A DNA stretch of 64,000 nucleotides, from NCBI RefSeq assembly GCF_003144195.1, contig NW_020290052.1, positions 1 through 64,000 of the forward strand. Direction: 5' to 3'. The number at the start of each line of letters is the position of its first letter. Position 1 is the first letter of the stretch. The position numbers and the translations under genes are program-made. This stretch comes from Ceraceosorus guamensis. Taxonomy: Eukaryota > Basidiomycota > Exobasidiomycetes > Ceraceosorales > Ceraceosoraceae. This document shows, piece by piece, positions 11,501 through 21,379 of this stretch. Under the pieces are notes generated by a model. That model saw only the letters and a list, made by a program, of their open reading frames with translations. It had not been told where the DNA came from and did not search any database.

Positions 11501-12992
11501 AAGTCGAAGCACGGCGTGATTGTTGTCATCGAAGTCGACGACCCATCCGCACCCCAAGCAGAGGGAACCACAGTGACGCGCTGGTCCACACGATGTCCAT
11601 TGGAGGTGAGAACCAGCTGCCTGCTTCGCCAGCCACGCTTGCGCGCGAGCGTCATACCCCTGGGCAAGCTGTACTTGGCGACCGGCTCGTCCATCAAGAT
11701 GGAGCGCCTCAGAGCTCGGTATTCACAAGGGAATGGGGCGCACGTCGGATCGCACGGCGCTCGGTCTCCGCGGCTCGAACTGGCACCCAGGGAGGAATGC
11801 TCATAAGGCGTCGTACCGATTGTCCGCTCAGGGTCGAAGGAAGCCGATGAGAAAGTCGCGGACATGATCTGCGCGTCGACTGATGGCCTTCTAGATCCCA
11901 TGCTGCTTCTGCCAAGGTCGCCAAATTTGTACGCCGAATGATGATCGGAGCCGGCCATCGATCCAGGTCTGGCAGCTTTTGGAGACTGGAAAGTGATCGA
12001 TTTGGAGGGCGAAAGCGCGGACTGTGGTGTTGCTTGGCGGCTGGACGCGATGGAGCCCGGCGTGCCAGTGTTCGGTAGCGAAGGTCGTCGCGCATTGTTG
12101 CTGGCGGATGCACCAACCGTCTCGATCTCGCCTCCAAGGTGGTCAAAGAAGGCGGTCAAAGAACCGCCGGGTCCTTGGTGAGATGTACTAGTGGACTGCC
12201 GGGGAGGAGACGCCGCCCAGTGGCTGTTCGTCGCACCCATGGGAGGGGCGGGAAAGCCAGTGGTGAACGAAGCGGCACCCATACTGCTTGTACTTTCGCG
12301 CCTGCCCTCTTGAAATATGTCCAGAGAGGCGCGATTGGAAGGGCCAGCCTCCGGGTAATTCCTGACGTGGGGCTGCTGACGCCCGTCCGGTGGTGCAGTG
12401 GGGCTCCGCGCGCCATGAGGCGTCGCGTCGAAGCCGGCAAAGAGGCCAGGACCATGGTGCGCGTGGGTGGAGCCCAGGTCACCCGGGCTTACAGTTGCAT
12501 CGCCGTGCGATGTACCTTGACCTTCGAGCAGGACGTTTGTCGCGCTTCCAGATCGAATAAGTTGCGATCCTGGCAATAGTAGATCGAGCTGCGGCGCGGC
12601 AGCACTGGCGGTGGGACTAACCCCCGTGAGCGGTCTGGCTGATCGTGGAGCCGTTGCCGATCGCGATGCGTTCGAGCCGCCACGAGCCAGAGAAGGCGGA
12701 GGAGCCTCTCCAAAGAATTTTGAGAGCTTACTTGCCCGCGCGCTTTCGCTCATCTTCCTATCAGCTACGCTTGGTCCGCGCGGCTTGGAAGCTGAACGCG
12801 GCGGAGGTATAGGAGCAACGTCTGCAATCGTAATGGGATTGCTGCGGCGCCAAAGAGATCAGAAGATGAGTCCCCTCCTCGTGGGTCATGGCAGTCGCAT
12901 ACAGTGCGTTCACGTGGAGAGGACAGGTGGCCCCATCCTCAACAGCTCAGTCATCGCTCACAACCCTACACTCACGACTGAGGGGCATTCAT
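8596..12992 (-). CDS. Large PH-domain-like, intrinsically disordered protein with an FFGEAPP motif
   Basis: The model is complement(8596..11133, 11209..12841, 12976..12992), 1395 residues. Near the N-terminus (about residues 45-58) is KLSKFFGEAPPPSL. Around residues 390-565 lies a PH-like fold: WRSRQLVLTS, LHVFKPDG, EQQRFVLAP, then EEWLVQLDSIEQLLKWQHTIR. Intron 2 (75 nt, GTGCGT...CAG) splits the end of that segment, and joining gives a natural ALIAALAHAEGEF continuation. The rest is serine/proline-rich and disordered. The 17-nt first exon (MNAPQS) is inferred from a GTGAGT donor at 12975 and a CAG acceptor at 12842, because the frame upstream of the internal ATG at 12753 is clearly coding-like but lacks its own ATG. 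A membrane or scaffold role is inference. A related motif recurs in the gene at 18077-21379. Confidence 0.72.
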
Positions 12993-15900
12993 CTGAGACG
13001 GGACAGCACTTCTCTCGCTTCTACCGGAGCAGAGCCGCTAGCGAGAGCGCGTCCAAGATGCAAACGTTCGACGATCGCGAGGCGAAATGTGTTGTGAAGT
13101 CAGGAGGCTGTGCTGTGCGTGGTGTCGAATGCGCGACCCGTGTGTGCAGTAGGTGAGCCGACTGAGGCGTAAAGGGGCGGGGACATGCGACGAGGTCGAG
13201 AGCGGCGAGTGTGATGGTGTGAGGGAGAGAGATTTCTGTATAGGGAAAGGTGCGATGTGCACCTCACTCTCCTGTTCTGCGGTCCACGGTCACCTTACGC
13301 AATATGGAGGGGCAAATTGGGAATGTATGCCGGGCTCTGGCCTGTATGCGATGCAGCGTGCAGCGAGTGCGTAAAGTGGAAGTAGTACGTCGTGCCTGCA
13401 GCAACGCACAACGATGCCCGAACAACGTCGGGGAATAGAGGATGCTGATGAGCCAACTGCAGACTCTCCGATCTGGGGGCAGAAGTGCAGATTTGAACAG
13501 ATCGCAGAGCTACAGGCGTCTCGATCTCATCGCCGTTGCTGCTGCGTGTGGTCACGACTGTTGTAATGTAGAAGAGCGTTTAAGGTTAGGGCTACTCGGC
13601 TGCACAGCCATGAAGCACCTCTCCTTCACGCGGAGATTCAATCGCACGGAGATGCGTGGTGCTTGGATAAGGGCGGGGCGTTTAATTGTGAGGTCCAGGC
13701 TCTTGCTGCCTCGAGTATGTGCATCAAGTTGTCCTCATGGCTCGGACATAAGATAGGACTCCACGCTGCTGCGAAGGAGATGGACCACGTCTGGACACGC
13801 GGTCGGCGGGCGCCCAGAAGTAGAGTAGTCAAAGTGCGGATCGAGTGGTACCCCCGAGAGGAAGTTGGGAGCAAGAATTCATTGAGAAATGGACCGCATG
13901 GGCGCATGCAGGTGCGCCGCATGACTGTTGCCCTTCGGCCATGAGCGGTCGAGTGGCGCTGCTGCTGCTTCTGCGAATCTTCATTGTGATTCAGCAGTCA
14001 TCCCATCACGCAGCAACAGCGCGGGCAGGTCCTCGGCTGCAAGATTCGCACCCAGAAACAAATCGGCGTCGCTCGATTGAGGCGCATGTAGGCTTTGCGG
14101 CAGCAGCTAGGCTGCAGGTGCAGCATGCAGCAGCAGCATGCAGCATCACGGCTTATTATTGAGTAGTGCGCATGAGCACCCATCACCCGCCTTGCATGCT
14201 GATGATGCTCTTCGAAACCTTTGCCCAACAATCACGAATCACACTCCTGAACAAAATCAATATCACGATACTGCTTGCTGCTGCTGCTGCTGCTGCATGT
14301 GGAAGACAAGGCAGTCAACGAATCAACAAGCACAGCAAACATGCGCAAGGAGCACATTCGAGTCGCACCGCGGCGAGCTGCTTGCCCTGCCGCGAAGGTG
14401 CGCTCTCACGCTCTGCGTAACAAAGGATCCACGCGGGGTCTTGTCCACACGCTCAGCTATATATAGCTACATGGATTCGCGGGTGAAGCACAAAGGGCAG
14501 GCATCACAAACGCCTCATTCGAGAACGCGACGACTCGTGAGGACAAGCTTTGTTGGTCTGGATGGATGCTGACGATTACGTGGGCACGGAAGTCCGCAAG
14601 CCCGACTGCAACTCTCTTCTACCCGAGGTACTCTTGACTGTATGTATAGGAGGCGTCGAGATCGTGGAGTAAGCAGCGCCATATCTGCCGTGATGGAAGA
14701 TTGTGTGCCTGAGCAGCAGCGTCACACGCCACGCATGAATTCTGCGGTTGGAAGCTTTCGCTTCCGCTGTGACTCTCTGGCCAGCTGAGCACGACTCGTG
14801 ACTGCTGGCGGGCGTTGACATGATCGAAGTGCATCGACTCCGTCGATCGTAGCCAACGAGAGTCGCGGGGCTGTAACGTCCTATCAGCTCTTGCCAGACT
14901 TGTGCGGTGCCCCAATACGGTTTTTGATTGTGAAAGCCAATCGCGCGTACGGACTCGTTCTGTTTGTTGCAATTTGAAGACGGCGATCTCCACATTCGTG
15001 GGCGCTCCCATGGCTGCACGCGTCTCGGCAGGTCGTGCTGAGAAAGGCGGGTCAAAGTGCCGGGCTTGAGCAAGGCCTAGCTGCCATCCCTAGCGCGGCG
15101 CTAAGGGGGTGGTTTCCCCTTTGCATTCAAATTGCGCCTTCGACGGACCTACGTATCTCCTGCTCCTGACGCTGCACGCACACTCACCGTAATTGCATCA
15201 GCTTGACTTGGCTGTAGAGGAGACTTTACAGCAACAGCACTCACAGACTACATACTTACTGCTGCTGCTACATTCCCGATAAGAGCGCGTGGCTGGGTGA
15301 GCAGTCGGCCGTGGCCTTTTGTCATTCCGCTCGTGCTTCCTCAAGCGCCTCTGCCGCCTCCTTCGCTCTGCGCTTGCCCTCCGAGCCACGCACAGAAGCT
15401 GAACCCAAATTTGCAACCTCAAGGGGGCGCGACCAAAAATTGACGAGACAGCATTCAGACTCACGACTAGCTCGGCCCTGAGCGGCGCGAGGTTTGGGTC
15501 ATAGGACCAGCGCTGCGGTACAATGACCTGCTTTCAGGCGCACATACGGGCATCTTTGAGCATCATTCGACGTGCATAGATCGATCCATTCAGGGACCCG
15601 ATTAACGCAAACTTCTACTGCACGATCGTGGCCTCGAGCCATCGTAGAGCTATAGAGAAGGGATGCTGACCCAGACTCTGTGTGCAGATGAGAATAAGCA
15701 GCGATTTGTGTCTTTGAGGTGCATGATGCTTGACTGTGAAGGCGAGCGAACGAGAGGCTCCCGGTCCCAAATGACCGCATGCTGCTGCTGCTGCTGAGCG
15801 GACTTTGCTAGCTGGCGCCGATCTGTGATTGCCTTTAACCAATTTGAACGCCATCGAACTTCGTCCTGCAAGCGAACGCGTCTCGTGCACGTTCTCAGCT

Positions 15901-18076
15901 GCATTTCGCACAGACGAGCTATGGCGCGTAGATGGGTACACGTCGCGATCAGCGTCGATCACGTTTGGCTAGGCGACGGCCTCTCTCTCGAATCACCGAT
16001 GCTGTCTCACCGCCTGCTCGACGCATTCGTGCTTCACGATGCAACGGGCTGGAAATATTTCCCCCCTTCCCGCGTTCGCGATGGACCTGCTTGACCTTGC
16101 CGCTTCGAATTGCGCTGCTCCACTAAGGGAGCAATGAAAGGATGTCACTCACGCTACCCAGCCGCGATCGCGAGCATACTATTCCCTCAGTGCCACTGTT
16201 GAGCGTGTCCCCACTCCGGGATGTTGGGCGTCATAAGCTCCACGCTAAAGAGAAGCCCCTGGCATTCGAGCGCGCGTGGTCAAAAGTGTCAAAGACGGCC
16301 AGCGACAAGCAAGCCTAGCAGCCGCATCTTTCGAGGTCGTGGCAGACCAATCACTAGGTCTAAATGGCGAGAGAAGGCGCGCAGCATCAGCAGCCGTCAC
16401 CATGCACTCAATTCGCAATCAAGTCAAGGTTGACTTTCCCTAATTCGGGGGCTCGGCGAATCATCTCCACGCTAGTGGACACGGACGTCTGGAAGGAAGT
16501 CCGCGGCAAGGCAACAGCCCCCTTTGGACTGCTTTGGCGCCCCGCCTCGACGTCGAGGGCTTGCGACTTCGGATCTTTACGCAGGCTCCGCTCCTCGTTT
16601 ACGCGCTTGGGCAAGCGACCATGCCATTCGGAATGGCGCTAGACGGCGCTTGGACGAGATGTAGCAAGACGGCGGTGGTGCTCAGTCATCGAGCTTCTTT
16701 CTATCTTCAAATCCTCACGCTTATCGCACATGATGTATGACCTTGTTTACCGGGTACCCGCACCCAGACTCAAGCGCCCGCAGGTCTGGTGAACCATGCA
16801 GACACAATGCGCGTTCTCGAATTTGCTGGGACGGCGCTTGATTGCGTGGATGGTGAACCTTTTGCTTGCGTTCCGAATTCGTGTCAAGAGACGCGTTTGC
16901 GGATCCAGCAGCCACGGACATCGAACCTTGTGCGGCCTATAGCTGCTGCATGCCAGCGTCTTACTGCGCGTGATTGGGGCTTGAGCCATCTGTGGATCAG
17001 CGGTCACTCGACTCACCAGCCTCTTCAGATCTCGACTCGAACCCGTCGACTCTTCTGTTTTTGGCGTTTCGAGATTCGCTGGAGCGAGTGCGAGTGCGAG
17101 CTGTTTTTGGCAGAGATGGTGCGGCAGTCTGTCGAGGCAGGCTTGGCTGTCCTTTGCAGCTTGACCATGTGGTCGCCTCGACTAGCGCTCCCGGCTAAGT
17201 TACGCGCGGACCTCTGCAGGCCCCGTCAGCGTCGGTTTCGGCGCCAGCGCACACACTTGACTGGGCTGGTTCAAGCAGCAAGGCACTTCCCACAGAAACT
17301 CGCAGCCTTGTGATTCCGTGTCTGGTCGGAGCTAAGAAGGACAAGAGGCAGCTCTCCACACGAGCTCCTCATGTGGATTTGAATGCTGAATGATGCTGAC
17401 TGCTTCAAGGAAGCCGCGGTGAATCACAAATGGTCAATAGCTGCCAAACGACGGACGTTTCGCTTCGCAAACACCGCGTCACGAATGCTCGCTAGTCGCG
17501 AGAACAAGTGCGAGCAACAAATTCTCCCTGTCTTCGAGTCGTCGACTGGGCGTGGATGGATGGACAAGCACGCAAGAGCACGATACGATCCGGACGTTTG
17601 AAAAGACGGCGAATCGTACAAGCTCCTCAAGAAACTGTCTTGAGCTCGCTGCTGGCCCACAGATCATGGCGTCTCGCTACAAGAGCTCCTTTCTCGTGCT
17701 TGGTTCGAGGGTCTGTCAAGATTGCACTCTGCATCACCTTTATCGGCTCCGGCGCGTGCGATGACAAGGGCGCGCCTGGTCCAGGACAAAGGAGTTCCAA
17801 GCACCGATGCAAGCCGCGCAGATCAAAAACTTTCGGTGCCGTGAACCTTGGCATTGTGTCAACGAGCGAATGACGACACGCCTCGCTAGTAGTCAAATGG
17901 TAAGCCACATATCCAGCCACAAAGGACACAGAGGTCATACGAATAGAGCACGCAAGACATGGCGTGTGAAGTAGGCGGCTAAACAGATATACATTCATCT
18001 CGCTAGAGATACGGCCCCTTTTTTTTCCTTGCAAAAAGATGTGGAGCTTTGATACACACACGGTAGTGGTTGTCGA
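12993..18076. other. Gene-poor region of about 5 kb
   Basis: No gene could be supported on either strand. Open frames up to 174 codons (for example 16789-17313) have no recognisable motif and no coding-like composition. The region carries (CTG)n tracts at 14278-14295 and 15782-15796, a palindromic AGCTATATATAGCT at 14455-14468 and TCACGACT words at 13552 and 15461. No transposase, reverse transcriptase or terminal repeat was recognised. Confidence 0.5.
14278..14295 (+). repeat. (CTG)6 microsatellite
   Basis: Six uninterrupted CTG units in intergenic DNA. A (CTG)5 run lies at 15782-15796. Confidence 0.9.
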
Positions 18077-21000
18077 TCACGCATTGTCGATTTCTTTCTG
18101 CCTTCGCCTCAACTTTTCCAAGCGACAGCTAAGGTCCATCCGTTCTCGCGGCTCCAAAGCTTCGTCATCTTCGAGCTCGTCCTCGATACTGCGAAGGATG
18201 CGCCTGAAGGCGTGAGAGGTGCCAGAACCAGCGCTGCGAGGAGCCAGTCGAGAGCGCGCGGATACTGGTACGTCCAATGCAGTCGAATGGGCATTCAAAG
18301 CAACTCCACCGCTTCCAGTGTCCGCCATCGCAATGCCGGCCAAGCCGTGTGGTATCGCCCCATCCGCTACGCCAGGCTTGGGCGCGGTATGGGAGTTCAC
18401 CAGAGGCATTGGAGGAGCTTCACCAAAGAATTTTGCAATGCGCTGTGCGCGAGCAGCCTGCTGACGGTGTGCGCTGTGCATGCAACGCTCCATCGTATCG
18501 TCTACAGAGTCCGTTTCAAGGCTGTCGGTAGTCGATGTAAGTGAAGCGATGGAGCCGCGCCTTACTTCCTCAAGTGGCCCTGATGTACCTGCGTCATCCA
18601 CGGGCGGGGCCACCGAAGTGTTGAAAGGGTGATACGCGCGCTGCATGGCGTAGGGATGCTTCGCCAGAGCAGAATCGCTGGGATCGCTGGTGGAAAGCGG
18701 CAATGACGCACTGTCCGACTCGAGGCCAGGAGAAGGACTTCGATACTCCCGCTCCGTTCTCGCGACGGAAGAAGATCGGGATTCGCTCGGTCTAGCAAAA
18801 GGGTCTCGCAGCGCCGGAGCAGCTCCGCGCTCAAGGCCAGCGCTGCTGCTGCTCTCGCTCTCTTCGTCGAGAGCTGTGACGAGCTGCGTCAGGAGAGAGC
18901 GATCGTGCTCGAGCAGGTACTCCAAGTTGTCGAGGGAAGCTCGGTACTGGTTGGAGCCGCTGCGAGGTCGTGTGCTCAGAGAGTGGCTCACTTTGTTTTG
19001 CAGTGGATCAGCCATGCGCCCTGGCAGGACGCCGGAGCGGCCGATGGCAGAGACGCTAGCAGAATGCCCGTGGACGCGACGAGTGCTCTGCCTAGACACT
19101 GCCGAAGAATTCTTTTCGAGAGCAGGCGCGCTTCCAAATAGGCCATGCGGAGGGGCCTCGCCGAACTTCTTTTGAATGGTCTGCGCTCGGCGCACGTTGG
19201 TGAAATGGTCGTTGGACGAGTTGCTCGAGCTAGAGAGCCTCAGCAAGCTTGTTCGTGGTTCCGTCTCAGTGAAAGACGTCGCACCAGGCGCAGGAATAGT
19301 GCTACCTTGAGGCTCACGCTTCAGCCGCCGCAGTGTTGCCACCTTCGCTCTGTTCAGCCCTGAACGAGTGCTCTCCGAGTCAGAGTCCGCTGCAGTCGGT
19401 GCACCACTGAAGTAATCCACCTCCTGCATGTGAGGCTCATCGCCTAGCATGTATGCCGGGCCGACATGGCTGTCGAGCGAGGGTGAGACGAGGTGAGGAG
19501 GCACCACAGCACCAAGCCACTTGCTTATTTTGGCGACGCGCTTGCGTCGCTCCTCTCGCGGGCCTCCCACCGGGAAGCCATCGAGCTCGAGGCTATGATC
19601 CGCCAAAATTTCTAGACTGCTTGAAGAGTTGGACTGGTCGATAGACGCATCCCTATGGATCGCATCGAGCGCGAACTTCGGTCCTGATTGCACAGCCGTC
19701 GCGTCGCCCTGCAGAGTGGGAGGACTGTCGACCGCGCTCCAGAGGTCGTTGCCATCGAACGCATTGGTCAGACGTGGAAAAGCCGAGTAAGGAGCGGCTG
19801 GGATATTTGACTGTGTCACACTGAATGATGTGCGGTAGGAAACTGGAGGCACCACTTTGAGGCCGCTTCGAGAGGCGCCCGAGGACCGATGAGATCCAAA
19901 ATGCTCGCGATCGCCTGTACCAGGGACGTCCAGACCCAGGAGCGCAGCAGCTTTGGAAGTCAGGTTAGGGGGACGAGTCTCATGCGAAAGGTGTGACATA
20001 GCCGCCGGGGACGGGTTCGTAGGAAAAATACTCGCAGGTTGTATCTGCCCAATGTTGATGACGCTTCTGCTTCGCCGTCTAAGCACACTGCGGGCTCTAG
20101 AGAAGCCAGAAGGCTCGGCGCAGATCTTCTCCTTGTGGACCTGAGACCTTGCCGTATGGAGCGTCTCCATGGGATCGCTCTGCCGACGAAGCGTCGCGGA
20201 AAGTGCAGTCGCTCTCCTCGATGCTTTGCGATTCGCATCGTCGTGCTCTGCCGCGCGATCCTCTCCTTCTCCAAACAATTCGCCTCCGAAGATGCTTACA
20301 AGCTTCTGTGAGCGGCGTAGCTGCTGCCTGCGCTCGTCATGAGTCAGATCGTTGCAAGTCTGTGGGACAGGCATGGTGCTCGATGACGGTTGGCTGAGGC
20401 TTCGACCAGACTCCTGCAATTGTCGAGGTGATGCCAGCTTGCAAGAGCTTGATTCCGGGTCAGAAGTGCCTGACAGCAGCCGCTCCTTCCAGCCATCCTC
20501 GTCTCCCAGATAGAAGCTACCTGAGCCGAGATTGAGAGACAGGCGGCTAGCAAACGTCTCGCGAGATCGTCGCTCTGTCGGGCTGTCCGTCCGCGCTCCT
20601 TGCGATGCACCATCCAGAGCATATGTAGGCATCCCTGGATCGTCTGAGCGAGTAGGAGAGACCGGCGTCGAGGCTGACGAAGGCGCTGCTCTCAGAGCGC
20701 TTTTCGTCAAAGAGTCGCCAGAAATTCTGGGAGCAAACGGCGAGCGAGCCTGATACTGCTTCCACACTTGCGCCGCCTCTTGGCGCAGCCCGCTCTGTTG
20801 AACGTGGCCCATGCGAGTTGGGGTCTCGATGCTGTGCTCTTGGTGAGAAGCCGAAGGCTCTGAGACAATCCCCGCAGTGACCGCAGAGGCGGGCGCGTCC
20901 GCAACGAATGCATCTGGCTTACCGCGTTCGTGCTCGTCACCGACGGTCGCCGGCGCCATTTGACAGGATGCCTTGACGAAGGAATCGGTTCGAAGAGGGG

Positions 21001-21379
21001 TCGGCGAACGCGAAGAAGCGTGGAGCGATGGTGCTCCGCGTTCTGATGAAGATGCGCGTGAGCTTTGTGCGTAGTGGCTGTGGCTAGCTCGGCGAACTGC
21101 AAGTTGAGTCGCCAGCGGCAACTGACTCGCACTTGACACGGCGGAAGCCGTCGGTGACGGCACGCCTTGGGAGGCTAAGCTAGTCTGATCCAAGCTGGAG
21201 TTACTGTCGCGGTGTCGTACGCTCGATCCTGAACCAGGAGGCTCAGGAGTTCGCCTCTCCCGTTTGAAGTCAGTGGGCACAAAAAGGGGTCGGTGATTCG
21301 CGCTTGATGGCGATGGCCTATCGCCAGTGACGAAAGCGCGCGAGCCTGAGGCGGCGTGAGGCGATGGAGCCGCAGCCAT
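18077..21379 (-). CDS. Large disordered protein with repeated K-x-FG-E-x-PP motifs, function unknown
   Basis: A single long exon of 1100 residues from ATG 21379. An upstream exon is possible, because the frame stays open to an acceptor-like TTTCTAG at about 21401. The protein is serine-rich and mostly disordered but carries spaced copies of one motif: SQKLVSIFGGELFGE, RVAKISKWLGAVVPPHL, AQTIQKKFGEAPPHGLFG and AQRIAKFFGEAPPMPLV. Each is preceded by basic residues and likely forms a short amphipathic helix. The C-terminus (about the last 40 residues) is acidic then basic, suggests a coiled coil, and ends LEKLRRRQKEIDNA. I do not recognise a catalytic domain. The shared motif with the PH-domain gene suggests a common partner; this is inference. 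Confidence 0.75.
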   Translation of the reverse strand: MAAAPSPHAASGSRAFVTGDRPSPSSANHRPLFVPTDFKRERRTPEPPGSGSSVRHRDSNSSLDQTSLASQGVPSPTASAVSSASQLPLATQLAVRRASHSHYAQSSRASSSERGAPSLHASSRSPTPLRTDSFVKASCQMAPATVGDEHERGKPDAFVADAPASAVTAGIVSEPSASHQEHSIETPTRMGHVQQSGLRQEAAQVWKQYQARSPFAPRISGDSLTKSALRAAPSSASTPVSPTRSDDPGMPTYALDGASQGARTDSPTERRSRETFASRLSLNLGSGSFYLGDEDGWKERLLSGTSDPESSSCKLASPRQLQESGRSLSQPSSSTMPVPQTCNDLTHDERRQQLRRSQKLVSIFGGELFGEGEDRAAEHDDANRKASRRATALSATLRRQSDPMETLHTARSQVHKEKICAEPSGFSRARSVLRRRSRSVINIGQIQPASIFPTNPSPAAMSHLSHETRPPNLTSKAAALLGLDVPGTGDREHFGSHRSSGASRSGLKVVPPVSYRTSFSVTQSNIPAAPYSAFPRLTNAFDGNDLWSAVDSPPTLQGDATAVQSGPKFALDAIHRDASIDQSNSSSSLEILADHSLELDGFPVGGPREERRKRVAKISKWLGAVVPPHLVSPSLDSHVGPAYMLGDEPHMQEVDYFSGAPTAADSDSESTRSGLNRAKVATLRRLKREPQGSTIPAPGATSFTETEPRTSLLRLSSSSNSSNDHFTNVRRAQTIQKKFGEAPPHGLFGSAPALEKNSSAVSRQSTRRVHGHSASVSAIGRSGVLPGRMADPLQNKVSHSLSTRPRSGSNQYRASLDNLEYLLEHDRSLLTQLVTALDEESESSSSAGLERGAAPALRDPFARPSESRSSSVARTEREYRSPSPGLESDSASLPLSTSDPSDSALAKHPYAMQRAYHPFNTSVAPPVDDAGTSGPLEEVRRGSIASLTSTTDSLETDSVDDTMERCMHSAHRQQAARAQRIAKFFGEAPPMPLVNSHTAPKPGVADGAIPHGLAGIAMADTGSGGVALNAHSTALDVPVSARSRLAPRSAGSGTSHAFRRILRSIEDELEDDEALEPRERMDLSCRLEKLRRRQKEIDNA

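Noticed and set aside
16789-17313. 174-codon plus-strand open frame in the 5-kb gene-poor region
   Set aside because: No recognisable motif, irregular composition, no promoter or splice support.
17690-17720. GGTTCGAGG considered as a tRNA T-loop
   Set aside because: Flanking bases do not form the five-pair stem and no acceptor or anticodon arm can be drawn; other GTTCGA words in the window fail likewise.
12993-18076. Gene-poor region considered as a degraded transposon
   Set aside because: No recognisable transposase or reverse transcriptase remnants, terminal repeats or target-site duplications were visible.
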